A stretch of DNA of 64,000 bases from Leadbetterella sp040829825 (GCF_040829825.1 NZ_JBFOLH010000002.1); one strand, 5' to 3'. Counted from the stretch's first letter, positions 9,304 to 17,848 are shown. Notes: a model not told the origin generated them from the letters alone. Translations and numbers: made by a program.

Positions 9304-9463
9304 GTATCTGAAAATTCCGGGTTCCCGGTTTTATCCGTTGAAAAGCCGGCCCCTGACCAGTAAACTTTTCTTCCCGTTTCTGAGTTTTATAAGTAGGGAA
9401 TATCCCTCCTGCAAAGGTCGTAAACTTTTAAGAAGATAAAGTAAAAAGTAAGGGGAATGCAGG

Positions 9464-9471
9464 TAACTTTG
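9464..9471 (+). promoter_or_regulatory. -7 promoter element for ribBA
   Basis: TAACTTTG matches TAnnTTTG and ends 18 bases before the ATG, leaving a leader too short to hold an FMN riboswitch. Confidence 0.65.
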
Positions 9472-9489
9472 CGATAATTAATCAGGATT

Positions 9490-10692
9490 ATGAAACTGGA
9501 CAGCATAGAAGAGGCCATTGAAGAAATCAGGAGTGGCCGGATCATTATAGTAGTGGATGATGAAGACCGTGAAAACGAAGGAGATTTTATCTGTGCAGCA
9601 GAGAAAGTGACCCCGGAAATGGTCAACTTCATGGTAAGAGAAGGGCGTGGGCTCATGTGTGCCCCGCTTACGGCTGAACGTTGCCGTGAGCTGGAGCTGA
9701 CGCCTATGGTGCACCGCAATACGGCGGAATACGAGACGGCCTTCACTGTTTCGGTTGACCTGCTGGGCAACGGCTGCACCACCGGTATCTCGGCATCTGA
9801 CCGGGCCAAGACCCTTCAGGCCCTCGTGGATAAAAACACCCGGCCTTCTGACCTGGGCAGGCCCGGGCATATTTTCCCGCTGATGGCCCAGGACGGCGGC
9901 GTGCTGCGCCGGGCCGGTCATACCGAGGCGGCAGTTGATTTTGCCCGCCTGGCCGGGCTGGCGCCGGCAGGGGTGCTGATCGAGATCCTGAACGAAGACG
10001 GTAGCATGGCCCGGCTTCCCGAATGCAGGACCATCGCTGATAAATTTGGCCTGAAGCTGGTGTCTATCCAGGACCTGATTGCGTACCGGCTCAGGAACGA
10101 AAGCCTGATCACCCGCGAAATAGGCGTGGTTATGCCTACCGAGTGGGGCAACTTTGAGATGATCGCGTTCCGGCAGAAAGACAATAACCAGCTCCACTTG
10201 GCCCTGATCAAAGGCAGCTGGGAGAAAGACGAGCCGGTGCTGGTACGGGTGCATTCTTCCTGTGTTACCGGCGATATTTTCGGCTCCTGCCGTTGCGACT
10301 GCGGTCCGCAGCTGCATGCGGCCATGCAGATGGTGGAAAAAGAGGGGAAAGGGGTGATCGTATACATGAACCAGGAGGGCCGGGGCATTGGCCTGCTGAA
10401 CAAGCTGAAGGCCTATAAGCTGCAGGAACAGGGCAAAGACACCGTGGAGGCCAACCTGGAGCTGGGCTTCAAAGCCGACCAGCGCGATTACGGCGTGGGT
10501 GCGCAGATCCTGCGTGACCTGGGCATCACCCAGCTGCGGCTGATTTCCAATAACCCGAAAAAAAGAGCCGGCCTGATAGGATACGGCCTGGAGATTGTAG
10601 AGAACGTTCCGATTGAAATCGCTCCGAATCCCCATAATGAGTTCTACCTTTCTACGAAGAGGGATAAGCTGGGGCACACGATTATGTCGTGA
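9490..10692 (+). CDS. ribBA: Bifunctional DHBP synthase / GTP cyclohydrolase II
   Basis: 400-residue fusion catalysing both entry steps of riboflavin synthesis. The N-terminal RibB half shows VVDDEDRENEGDF (metal/substrate acids) and GHTEAAVDFARLAG. The C-terminal RibA half has VRVHSSCVTGDIFGSCRCDCGPQL, with the zinc-binding Cys residues, followed by YMNQEGRGIGL and the C-terminal SNNPKKRAGLIGYGLEI. No other rib genes are adjacent. Confidence 0.96.
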   Translation: MKLDSIEEAIEEIRSGRIIIVVDDEDRENEGDFICAAEKVTPEMVNFMVREGRGLMCAPLTAERCRELELTPMVHRNTAEYETAFTVSVDLLGNGCTTGISASDRAKTLQALVDKNTRPSDLGRPGHIFPLMAQDGGVLRRAGHTEAAVDFARLAGLAPAGVLIEILNEDGSMARLPECRTIADKFGLKLVSIQDLIAYRLRNESLITREIGVVMPTEWGNFEMIAFRQKDNNQLHLALIKGSWEKDEPVLVRVHSSCVTGDIFGSCRCDCGPQLHAAMQMVEKEGKGVIVYMNQEGRGIGLLNKLKAYKLQEQGKDTVEANLELGFKADQRDYGVGAQILRDLGITQLRLISNNPKKRAGLIGYGLEIVENVPIEIAPNPHNEFYLSTKRDKLGHTIMS

Positions 10693-10757
10693 TTTTGTTT
10701 TTCTGATGAGTAAATAGGACCTCCTCATGAAAAAGCGAATTTAGGAAAAAACGACCT

Positions 10758-10803
10758 CACTAAAAAACAAAAAACACACAGCCTGCAACCCGAGACTGTG
10801 TGT
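10758..10803 (-). terminator. Terminator-like hairpin, minus strand
   Basis: ACACACAG (10774-10781) pairs with CTGTGTGT (10796-10803) across a 14-base loop, and on the minus strand the stem is followed by a T-rich run. It lies downstream of the stronger hairpin at 10853-10886, so it may be a back-up terminator for the minus-strand RNA. Confidence 0.5.
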
Positions 10804-10852
10804 ATGACTATACTTCATCAACAAACTAAAAAACAATGTTTCAAAAGGATAT

Positions 10853-10886
10853 AAAAATAGCATGAATGTGATTTCATGCTATTTTT
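10853..10886. terminator. Strong bidirectional terminator
   Basis: A perfect 14-bp stem (AAAAATAGCATGAA with its complement, loop TGTGAT) has T tracts on both sides. It lies just after the 3' end of the minus-strand structured RNA and about 160 bases past ribBA, so it can end both transcripts. Confidence 0.8.
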
Positions 10887-10890
10887 TTGC

Positions 10891-11050
10891 TGTAGGAGGG
10901 GGAGTCGAACCGCCCACGATGCAGTTAGCCGTAGTGCAAATTTGGTGGTCAACCCCAGTCGAGACTAAACCGTTCGGCTTACACTATGTTTATCCTGTGA
11001 TCATCACCCCCGAGACAGGAGGGCACGGCTGCCAGTTTCGTCATCCTACA
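10891..11050 (-). ncRNA. Structured RNA with tRNA-like ends, unassigned
   Basis: On the minus strand the ends TGTAGGA and TCCTACA pair over 7 bp, as in a tRNA acceptor stem. After the 5' strand come U8-like T, a D-arm-like ACG..CGT with CTGGCAG in the loop, and a possible 5-bp stem with loop CTGTCTC. Before the 3' strand is a canonical T-loop, GGTTCGACTCC. The roughly 90 bases between are far too long for a variable arm and hold further pairings such as TCCTGT with ACAGGA. A perfect -7 element lies upstream (11087-11094) and a strong terminator downstream, so a separate transcript is well supported. It does not match tmRNA, SRP RNA or RNase P motifs that I know. A plus-strand reading frame here is an artefact. 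Confidence 0.6.
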
Positions 11051-11086
11051 GTATCGCTTGCGTTACCCGCCGTTTGAATGACAGTA

Positions 11087-11094
11087 CAAAGGTA
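11087..11094 (-). promoter_or_regulatory. -7 promoter element for the structured RNA
   Basis: TACCTTTG on the minus strand matches TAnnTTTG, about 37 bases ahead of the acceptor-like stem. Confidence 0.6.
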
Positions 11095-11224
11095 AAGAGG
11101 ATATTTTAAATATTAAAAAATATATCAAGAAAAAATTATAGTTTAATATTATCTATAGAATTTGTTGGTATTTACAGAATATTATTTAATTTCGTGCAAC
11201 AATAAAAACTAATGACTAAATACA

Positions 11225-11683
11225 ATGAAGGAAAACATTGATGAAACCGACTATAAGATATTGCGGATACTGCTGGACGATGCCAAATTATCGTACCAGG
11301 AGATCGGGGAGAAGGTAAATCTTTCGCAGGGGGCGGTGCACGCCCGTGTTAAAAAGATGGAAAACTCCGGGATTATTGTGGGCAGCAGCATAAAAATTGA
11401 TGTTAAACGTTTAGGTTGGGACATATCGGCATTCCTGGGCATATACCTGGAAAAACCGGAGCTCTACGAACATGCTAAAAATGAGCTGATGCAGATCCCG
11501 GAAGTGGTCAGCATTAACTATACTACCGGAAATTATAGTATGTTTGTGAAGCTGGTTTGCCGCGATACCACGCATCTGCGCGATGTGCTGGCAGAACGGA
11601 TCCAGAAACTGCCGGGTATTCAGCGTACAGAGACCATCATTTCGCTGGACGAGTCACTGAACCGGTCGGCACCTTTAATATAA
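11225..11683 (+). CDS. Lrp/AsnC family transcriptional regulator
   Basis: 152-residue DNA-binding regulator. The N-terminal winged helix (DETDYKILRILLDDAKLSYQ, then LSQGAVHARVKKMENSGII) precedes a RAM ligand-binding domain with the typical ferredoxin-like fold (AFLGIYLEKPEL to LDESLNRSAPL). A near-consensus promoter, TAATTTCG, lies at 11187-11194. It heads a tight plus-strand group with the DUF1460, aminopeptidase, OsmC and recombinase genes, with gaps of 9 to 12 bases, so it may control its own operon. The effector amino acid is unknown. Confidence 0.92.
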   Translation: MKENIDETDYKILRILLDDAKLSYQEIGEKVNLSQGAVHARVKKMENSGIIVGSSIKIDVKRLGWDISAFLGIYLEKPELYEHAKNELMQIPEVVSINYTTGNYSMFVKLVCRDTTHLRDVLAERIQKLPGIQRTETIISLDESLNRSAPLI

Positions 11684-11692
11684 ACGAAGACG

Positions 11693-12487
11693 ATGAGAAT
11701 CTTTTTTTTAAGCTTACTGATCAGCATTTCGGTATCGGCCCAGGAGCAGGCCGTACGGATATTGCACACACCACCGAAAGAGAAGCTGAACAAAACCATC
11801 CTGGATGTGGCAGAGACATTCCTGGGCAGGCCCTATGTGCCCGCCACACTGGAAAAAACACCCGAGGCGCTGGTCATTAACCTCGAAGCGTTTGACTGCT
11901 ACACGCTGGTAGAGAATGTGCTGGCCTTATCACTGGCCCGCCATAACCCGGAAGCCGGCCTCGACGTGTACCGCGAGTACCTCCAGCTTCTGCGGTACCG
12001 GAACGGGGTGATAGACGGCTACCCCTCGCGCATGCACTATTTTACCGACTGGGCCCGCCAGGCCGTAGATAACGGTATCCTGGTGAATGTTACGGAGCAG
12101 GTGGGAGAGGTGCAGGACAAGCCCATTGACTTTATGTCGGTCAACCGCAGGCTTTATCCTGCCCTGGCTACCGACGATAAGGCCTGGGCGGAGATCGTAA
12201 AAACAGAAAAGGAACTGAATGAAAACGCATTCTATTATGTGCCGAAAGAAAAATTCGCCGCAGTAGAGCCCCTCATTGAAGACGGTGACATCATTGCCTT
12301 TACTTCTGTAATTAAAGGACTGGATGTGAATCACGAAGGATTTGCCATACGAAAAGGCGGCAGGCTTCACCTGCTTCACGCCTCACTCGATGAAAAAAAA
12401 GTAATTATTTCTAAAGAAACCCTGCAGCAGTACCTGGACCGGATCAAAAAACATTCGGGCATCATGATTTTCAGGCCTGCCCGGTAA
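11693..12487 (+). CDS. DUF1460 family exported protein (NlpC/P60-like fold)
   Basis: 264-residue protein with a signal peptide (MRIFFLSLLISISVSAQ). The motif EAFDCYTLVENVLAL holds the candidate catalytic Cys of the DUF1460 family; LDVNHEGFAI and LHLLHASL supply His candidates. Family structures show a papain-like NlpC/P60 fold, and some members are proposed N-acetylmuramoyl-L-alanine amidases, so a periplasmic peptidoglycan role is an inference. It follows the Lrp gene by 9 bases and precedes pepP by 9 bases. Confidence 0.82.
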   Translation: MRIFFLSLLISISVSAQEQAVRILHTPPKEKLNKTILDVAETFLGRPYVPATLEKTPEALVINLEAFDCYTLVENVLALSLARHNPEAGLDVYREYLQLLRYRNGVIDGYPSRMHYFTDWARQAVDNGILVNVTEQVGEVQDKPIDFMSVNRRLYPALATDDKAWAEIVKTEKELNENAFYYVPKEKFAAVEPLIEDGDIIAFTSVIKGLDVNHEGFAIRKGGRLHLLHASLDEKKVIISKETLQQYLDRIKKHSGIMIFRPAR

Positions 12488-12496
12488 TTTCAACCC

Positions 12497-13780
12497 ATGA
12501 GCGTACGATACGAACGAATCAGCAGCGAAGTATTTTCACAGAACCGCAGGAGGTACCTGGACCGCATGCCGGAGGGATCGGTTTCTGTTTTTGCCGCCAA
12601 TGACCTTCTGCCGGCCAACGCCGACGGTACTTTTGGCTTTATCCAGAACAGCACGTTCTTTTACCTGACCGGTGTAGACCAGGAAGACGCCTGCCTGATC
12701 CTGGTAAAGGGCGGAGGCGAGTGGCTTTTTGTTAAGGAAACCTCGGAGCTGATCAGGATCTGGGACGGTGACAAGCTCTCGCAGGAAGAAGCCCGGGCCG
12801 TTTCAGGCATTGAACAGGTTCACTGGCTGGAAGACTTCCGGAAAGTGCTGAATACCTGCCTGGAGGGCAAAGAAGAGATGTATCTTCACCGCGATACCAC
12901 GCAGCAGCACCGGTTCCGGTCGTTCCGGTCAAAAGAAAAATGGTTAACCGGACAGCTGCAGGAGGAATACCCGCTGATAGAGATCCGGAACCCGGAAAAA
13001 ATCATCAACCAGCTGCGGCTTTTTAAGGGAGAAGGAGAGCTGGCGCCGTTGAGAAAAGCCATTGACATCACCCGTAAAGGACTGCTGCGGGCCGCCCGGT
13101 TTGTGAAGCCGGGAAAATACGAATTCGAGGTGGAAGCCGAGATCACTCATGAATTTATGATGAACCGCTCGCGCTTTCACGCTTTCCTGCCCATTGTGGC
13201 CTCCGGGGCCAACGCCTGTGTGCTGCATTATGTAGACAACAACCGGCGCTGCGAAGACGGCGACCTGCTGCTGCTGGATTTCGGCGCAGAATACGGCAAT
13301 TACAAGGCCGACATGACCCGGGTGCTGCCGGTAAACGGTAAATTTACCGACCGGCAGGCGGAAGTATACTCGTCAGTACTGCACATTATGAAGACCCTGA
13401 AAGCACTGATGGTCAACGGGAACACCGTGATCAATCTTAAGCAGGAAGCGCTTGACCTGACAGGTAAAGAGATGGTTAAGCTGGGGCTGGTGAGTGCGGC
13501 CGACCTGGAAAACAACCCCGGGATAGTGAACAAATACCTCCCGCACGGGGTGTCGCATTCCCTGGGTATAGACGTACATGACGTAGGCGACCGGAGCACG
13601 CCGTTTGCACCGGGCATGGTGCTTACCCTTGAGCCCGGCATTTATATCCGGGAGGAGGGAATCGGCATTCGCCTGGAAAATGATATCCTGATCACCGCGT
13701 CGGGGAACGAAGACCTGATGGCCCACGTACCCCTTGAAATAGAAGAAATTGAAAGAGCTATGCGCTCTCAGCTACCTTAA
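12497..13780 (+). CDS. pepP: Xaa-Pro aminopeptidase (M24B)
   Basis: 427-residue dimetal aminopeptidase removing N-terminal residues next to proline. It has an N-terminal AMP_N domain (QNSTFFYLTGVDQEDACLIL) and a pita-bread catalytic domain with metal ligands in LLLLDFGAEYGNYKADMTR (two Asp), HGVSHSLGIDVHDVG (His), LTLEPGIYI (Glu) and GIRLENDILI (Glu). Length and motif order fit the family. It lies within the Lrp-led gene group. Confidence 0.94.
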   Translation: MSVRYERISSEVFSQNRRRYLDRMPEGSVSVFAANDLLPANADGTFGFIQNSTFFYLTGVDQEDACLILVKGGGEWLFVKETSELIRIWDGDKLSQEEARAVSGIEQVHWLEDFRKVLNTCLEGKEEMYLHRDTTQQHRFRSFRSKEKWLTGQLQEEYPLIEIRNPEKIINQLRLFKGEGELAPLRKAIDITRKGLLRAARFVKPGKYEFEVEAEITHEFMMNRSRFHAFLPIVASGANACVLHYVDNNRRCEDGDLLLLDFGAEYGNYKADMTRVLPVNGKFTDRQAEVYSSVLHIMKTLKALMVNGNTVINLKQEALDLTGKEMVKLGLVSAADLENNPGIVNKYLPHGVSHSLGIDVHDVGDRSTPFAPGMVLTLEPGIYIREEGIGIRLENDILITASGNEDLMAHVPLEIEEIERAMRSQLP

Positions 13781-13792
13781 ACAAATCATCGT

Positions 13793-14209
13793 ATGAGTAC
13801 TTCAAAAATCAAATACCTGGGCGACCTGAGTACAGAGGCCGTTCACCTGAAATCGGGTAAAACCATAGAAACCGATGCACCGGTAGACAACAACGGGAAG
13901 GGCGAAGCCTTTTCTCCAACCGACCTGGCGGCCACCTCACTGGGCGCCTGCGCCATGACCGTCATGAGCATTGCTGCACAAAAGGCGGGGCACGAGTTCA
14001 AAGGCAGCGAAGTGAGCATCACCAAGGTGATGAGCGCCGATGCTCCCCGCCGGATCAGCCGCGTGGTAGCTGAATTTACCCTGCAGAGTGAACCTGCCCT
14101 GAGTGCGGAAGAAAAAGAAAGATACGAGCGGGTAGGCCGGAACTGCCCGGTGGCCCTGAGCCTGCATCCTGACATTGAGCAGGAGCTGATCTTTAACTGG
14201 GTGGACTGA
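13793..14209 (+). CDS. OsmC family peroxiredoxin-like protein
   Basis: 138-residue OsmC/Ohr-fold protein. Both redox Cys are present: Cys53 in SLGACAMT and Cys118 in RNCPVALSLHP. The family reduces organic hydroperoxides with thiol chemistry in the cytoplasm. Its stop overlaps the next gene start (TGATG), which points to translational coupling with the recombinase. Confidence 0.9.
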   Translation: MSTSKIKYLGDLSTEAVHLKSGKTIETDAPVDNNGKGEAFSPTDLAATSLGACAMTVMSIAAQKAGHEFKGSEVSITKVMSADAPRRISRVVAEFTLQSEPALSAEEKERYERVGRNCPVALSLHPDIEQELIFNWVD

Positions 14210-15099
14210 TGCTCTGGCCCGAGGCGCTTCCGGCCTTTAAAAACTTTCTGAAGCTCGAAAGGGGCCTGGCAGAGAATTCGCTGGAGTCATACCTGCGGGA
14301 TATCGCCAAGCTGGCCTCTTTCGTGCAGAACAGCCGGTCACCGGAGAGCGTATCGGAAGAAGATATTCACCGCTTCCTGGCTTTCCTGACAGAAATAGGC
14401 ATGTCTTCTACTTCACAGGCCCGTATTCTCAGCGGGCTGAAGGCCTTTTTTGAGTTTATGCGCATAGACCGCCGGCGGGAGACCGATCCCACCGCCCTGA
14501 TTGCCGCCCCGCGCCTGACCCGCAAGCTCCCGGAAGTGCTGCAGGTAGAAGAGATAGAAGATATGCTGGCCTGTATTGACCATTCTACTCCTGAAGGTAC
14601 GCGGAACAGGGCCATCCTGGAGGTCATGTACAGTTCGGGGCTGCGGGTATCGGAGCTGACAGCGCTGAAGATATCCCAATGCCATTTTGACGAAGGTTAC
14701 CTGCTGGTAGTAGGGAAAGGAAATAAAACCCGCCTGGTACCGGTAGGCAGCTCAGCCATTGCCTGTTCGGAGATCTACCGCAGGGAAATACGGGCCGGTA
14801 TGGAAGTTCAGAAAGGCTATGAAGACCATCTTTTCCTGAACCGGCGGGGTGCCGCCCTCAGCCGGGTTATGGTTTTCTATATTGTCAAAGACCTGGCGGA
14901 GAAAGCCGGTATCCGGAAAACCATTTCACCCCATACGCTCCGGCACAGCTTTGCCACCCACCTGGTAGAAGGAGGGGCCGACCTCCGGGCCGTGCAGGAA
15001 ATGCTGGGCCATGAGTCGATTACCACCACCGAGATCTATACGCATCTCGACCGGGCCTACCTGCAGCAAACCCTGAAGGAATTTCACCCGAGAGCCTAG
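14209..15099 (+). CDS. xerD: Tyrosine recombinase, XerD type
   Basis: 296-residue site-specific recombinase. The N-terminal SAM-like core-binding domain covers about residues 5-90. The catalytic set is complete: Arg146 (SSGLRVSEL), Lys170, His242 and Arg245 (HTLRHSFATHL), His268 (MLGHESI) and the nucleophile Tyr277 (IYTHLD). Length and chromosomal setting fit the dimer-resolution enzyme rather than a phage integrase. No dif-like site was identified beside it. Confidence 0.9.
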   Translation: MLWPEALPAFKNFLKLERGLAENSLESYLRDIAKLASFVQNSRSPESVSEEDIHRFLAFLTEIGMSSTSQARILSGLKAFFEFMRIDRRRETDPTALIAAPRLTRKLPEVLQVEEIEDMLACIDHSTPEGTRNRAILEVMYSSGLRVSELTALKISQCHFDEGYLLVVGKGNKTRLVPVGSSAIACSEIYRREIRAGMEVQKGYEDHLFLNRRGAALSRVMVFYIVKDLAEKAGIRKTISPHTLRHSFATHLVEGGADLRAVQEMLGHESITTTEIYTHLDRAYLQQTLKEFHPRA

Positions 15100-15171
15100 A
15101 ATTTTGTATATTTTTTGGGCTGAGGCCGGTTTCCATCGTAATTTTAAGCATCAATTAACCTCATCATTCCT

Positions 15172-16509
15172 ATGAAACAATTATTCTTAGCCATAATTAC
15201 TATCTTTTTCCTAGTGTCGCAGGGGTATGCCCAGCAAACGGCTTCCGACTATTTTGATGCGGGGGTCAGCAAGAGCAGGGCGGGCGATTACCTGGGGTCA
15301 ATAGCGGCCTTCAGCTCGGCCATATCCATGAACCCGGACAATGCCCGGAGCTATTTTAACCGCGGGCTGGCCAAACAGGCGCTGAAAGACCATCGCGGCG
15401 CCATCTCTGATTTTGATAAAGCCATCCAGATTGCCCCTAAAGATGCCCTGAGCTACCATTACCGGGCCATCAGCAAAAGCAGCCAGGACGATAACCGGGC
15501 GGCAGTGCAGGATTTCAACACTTCTATTGAGCTGGCCCCCAACGACCCGCTTTCGTACCTGCAGCGCGGTGTGCTTTTTGCCAAGCTGAATGACCTGAAC
15601 CTGGCCATCCGCGACTTCAACAAGGTTATTGATCTCGGACCCGGCAATACCGAGAAATTCCAGGCTTTTTACTCCCGCGGGCTGTGCAAGGCCAAGCTGA
15701 ATGATTTCAAAGGAGCAATCGTTGATTATACCTCTGCCATTGAAACCAATTCCAAGCACCCGCAACCTTTCCTGGAGCGGGGCCGTAACGCGATCCGTAC
15801 AGAAGATTACGACAGGGCGGTAGCTGACCTGAACGAGGCCCTGAAAATGGACAACCAGAATGCCGATACCTATTCGCTCCGGGGATTTGCCAAGAGCCGG
15901 CTGAAAGATTATAACGGGGCCCGGATAGATTTCGATAATGCCCTGAGAATAGATCCTTCGCTGAAGGAAGCTTACTACGGCCGGGCTTTTGCCCAGGCTA
16001 TGCTGGCCAATCCGAAAGGCGCCGTTTCCGATCTTGATAAGATTCTTGATGTGAAAACATCGGGCAAAGAGCAGAAAACCCAATACGTGACCATTCCGAA
16101 AAGCCAGCTGGACAGGCTGCGTGATGCCATAGTTACCCGGGTGGCCATTCCGGATCTCTCTGAAGACCTTTCCGAAGGCTATTTCGTGCGGGGATATGCC
16201 CAGATGAAAGCCAATAACATGAAAGAGGCGCTGGCCGATCTGAATAAATCGGTTGAGATCAACCCCATTTATCCCGAAGGTTACTTTGTCAGGGGGCTGA
16301 TCCGTTCTTCAATGGGACTGCAGCAGGAGTCGGTGATCGACTTTGGAAACGCCGTCAAGCTGAACCCGAATTACGCCGAGGCCTTCTATGTACGGGGCCT
16401 GATCAAAACGGCCACAGGCGACACCAACAGCGGTTGTATCGACCTGAGCCGGGCGGGTGAGCTGGGCTATGCCAATGCTTACACGCTGATCAAGGATTAT
16501 TGCAATTAA
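15172..16509 (+). CDS. Exported tetratricopeptide repeat protein
   Basis: 445-residue protein with a signal peptide (MKQLFLAIITIFFLVSQGYAQ) and about ten TPR units of 34 residues. Each carries variants of YFNRGLAKQALKDHRGAISDF, and they fill nearly the whole mature chain. The penultimate part (GKEQKTQYVTIPKSQLDRL) interrupts the regular spacing. TPR arrays act as protein-binding scaffolds, here probably in the periplasm. No enzyme domain is present and no partner is suggested by neighbours. Confidence 0.88.
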   Translation: MKQLFLAIITIFFLVSQGYAQQTASDYFDAGVSKSRAGDYLGSIAAFSSAISMNPDNARSYFNRGLAKQALKDHRGAISDFDKAIQIAPKDALSYHYRAISKSSQDDNRAAVQDFNTSIELAPNDPLSYLQRGVLFAKLNDLNLAIRDFNKVIDLGPGNTEKFQAFYSRGLCKAKLNDFKGAIVDYTSAIETNSKHPQPFLERGRNAIRTEDYDRAVADLNEALKMDNQNADTYSLRGFAKSRLKDYNGARIDFDNALRIDPSLKEAYYGRAFAQAMLANPKGAVSDLDKILDVKTSGKEQKTQYVTIPKSQLDRLRDAIVTRVAIPDLSEDLSEGYFVRGYAQMKANNMKEALADLNKSVEINPIYPEGYFVRGLIRSSMGLQQESVIDFGNAVKLNPNYAEAFYVRGLIKTATGDTNSGCIDLSRAGELGYANAYTLIKDYCN

Positions 16510-16527
16510 GAAGCCGGAGCTTCTTTT
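16508..16527. terminator. Bidirectional terminator between convergent genes
   Basis: AAGAAGC and GCTTCTT pair around CGGA, followed by TT on the plus strand. The stem overlaps the TPR gene stop codon and ends beside the convergent AMP nucleosidase stop. Confidence 0.6.
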
Positions 16528-17300
16528 CAGCTTTCGTATCTCAGGTGTTTCACTGATTCGCCTGAGTTGGCCAGCTCTTCCAGGGCATCTATCCCTATCT
16601 GGAGGTGTTTTTCCACAAAAGAGCCGGTGACTTTTTTGTCGCTGGCTTCGGTTTTGACGCCTTCGGGGGTCATGGGGTTGTCAGAAACCAGCAGGAGCGC
16701 TCCGTGAGGAATAGAGTTCATGAAGCCTACAATGAAGATGGTGGCGGTTTCCATGTCAATACCCATGGCCCGTATTTCACGAAGGTAATTTTTAAACTCT
16801 TCGTCGTGCTCCCATACGCGGCGGTTGGTGGTATACACGGTGCCGGTCCAGTAATCCATCTTATGCTTAATGATCATTTCCGATACCGATCGCTGAAGGC
16901 GGAAAGAAGGCAGGGCCGGGATCTCGGGTTTGGCGTAGTCGTTGCTGGTACCTTCTCCGCGGATAGCGGCAATAGGCAGGATGAAATCACCCAGGGCGGT
17001 TTTCTTCAGTCCGCCGCATTTGCCGAGAAACAGCACGGCTTTGGGTTCTATAGCCGTCAGCAGGTCCATAACGGTAGCGGCCATGGGGCTGCCCATCCCG
17101 AAGTTGATGATGGTGATATTGCCGGCTGATGCGGTTTGCATGGCATTGTTTTTCCCCCTCACTTCTACTTTGTATTTCTGGGCAAACATTTCCACGTAAT
17201 TGGAAAAGTTGGTCAGCAGGATGTAAGGCCGGAATTCCTCAAGCGGGGTACCGGTATAGCGGGGCAACCAGTTTTGTACGATTTGTTCTTTTGTCTGCAT
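16527..17300 (-). CDS. amn: AMP nucleosidase
   Basis: 257-residue phosphorylase-fold protein that splits AMP into adenine and ribose 5-phosphate. Characteristic blocks are ITIINFGMGSPMAATVMDLL, AVLFLGKCGGLK, GEGTSNDYAKPEIPALPSF, and AMGIDMETATIF, with DNPMTPEGVKTE near the end. This is the short form common in Bacteroidetes, without the long N-terminal regulatory domain of the enterobacterial enzyme. It is divergent from the HsdR-N-like gene. Confidence 0.9.
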   Translation of the reverse strand: MQTKEQIVQNWLPRYTGTPLEEFRPYILLTNFSNYVEMFAQKYKVEVRGKNNAMQTASAGNITIINFGMGSPMAATVMDLLTAIEPKAVLFLGKCGGLKKTALGDFILPIAAIRGEGTSNDYAKPEIPALPSFRLQRSVSEMIIKHKMDYWTGTVYTTNRRVWEHDEEFKNYLREIRAMGIDMETATIFIVGFMNSIPHGALLLVSDNPMTPEGVKTEASDKKVTGSFVEKHLQIGIDALEELANSGESVKHLRYES

Positions 17301-17340
17301 ATATTATTGTTAAATTCTGAATATTGAAGAGTACAACCAA

Positions 17341-17348
17341 TATCTTAG
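17341..17348 (+). promoter_or_regulatory. Variant -7 element (TATCTTAG)
   Basis: TATCTTAG differs from TAnnTTTG by one base and ends 21 bases before the GTG start of the next gene. Similar TTAG variants occur at 22786 and 62536. Confidence 0.4.
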
Positions 17349-17369
17349 CGAAATAATTCCCGGAGTTCA

Positions 17370-17816
17370 GTGAAAAATTCAGGTCTTAAAACAAAAACGG
17401 AAGACGGCGTTACCTATGTATACGATATTATACGAAAAAAATACCTGGTATTGACCCCGGAAGAGAAGGTGAGGCAGACCTTCGTACATTTTCTGATTAC
17501 CCGCCTGGGCTACTCCCGTAACCTGATCCGTACCGAGCTGGGTACCCGGTACCATGCACTGAGCAAGAGAACCGATATCCTGGTATTTGATACCGCCGGG
17601 CAGCCCTACATGCTGGTAGAATGCAAAGCCGCTGACGTAAAGATATCCGGGCAGGTAATAGAGCAGGCCAGCCGCTACAATCTTACGCTCAGAGCGCCGT
17701 ATATATGCATCACCAACGGCAAAAGCACATACTGCTTTCATATTGATTTTGAAGGCGGTTCTACTACCCAGCTGAGTGCAATACCTTTACCGGGTGATGG
17801 CTCCGCCTCTTTTTAA
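17370..17816 (+). CDS. Type I restriction HsdR N-terminal-domain protein, stand-alone
   Basis: 148-residue protein matching the HSDR_N_2 domain. LTPEEKVRQTFVHFLITRLG begins the domain, and the PD-(D/E)XK-type residues are seen in RTDILVFD and LVECKA. It has no helicase, no HsdM/HsdS neighbours and ends about where the domain ends. Stand-alone copies are common in Bacteroidetes; their role is unknown, with DNA binding or nuclease activity likely. The start is GTG. Its stop lies one base before an inverted-repeat copy. Confidence 0.82.
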   Translation: MKNSGLKTKTEDGVTYVYDIIRKKYLVLTPEEKVRQTFVHFLITRLGYSRNLIRTELGTRYHALSKRTDILVFDTAGQPYMLVECKAADVKISGQVIEQASRYNLTLRAPYICITNGKSTYCFHIDFEGGSTTQLSAIPLPGDGSASF

Positions 17817-17848
17817 AACCATATAAGGCATATGAGACATAAAGAAAT
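17817..17848 (+). repeat. 32-bp repeat, left copy
   Basis: This 32-base sequence (AACC, then TATAAGGCATATGAG, then CATAAAGAAAT) matches the reverse complement of 19745-19776 with two mismatches. The two copies bracket the AT-rich TlpA-like gene as inverted repeats. Confidence 0.75.

Noticed and set aside
9380..9489. FMN riboswitch before ribBA
   Set aside because: The promoter leaves a leader of roughly 15 bases, and none of the conserved RFN motifs was seen.
9478..10728. 416-residue minus-strand frame opposite ribBA
   Set aside because: It is a GC-driven shadow of a gene with full RibB and RibA motifs.
10891..11050. Ordinary tRNA
   Set aside because: The acceptor-like stem and T-loop fit, but the unit is 160 bases with an unworkable anticodon loop, so a normal tRNA call is not supported.
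10862..11077. 71-residue plus-strand frame over the structured RNA
   Set aside because: It is antisense to the tRNA-like element, has no family match and includes the terminator; such frames are common false calls over RNA genes.
14209..15099. Phage or island integrase
   Set aside because: The recombinase sits within a housekeeping gene group, has XerD length, and no phage genes or tRNA-linked attachment site are near.
17370..17816. Restriction-modification or defence system
   Set aside because: Only the short N-terminal-domain protein exists, with no methylase, specificity or helicase gene nearby.
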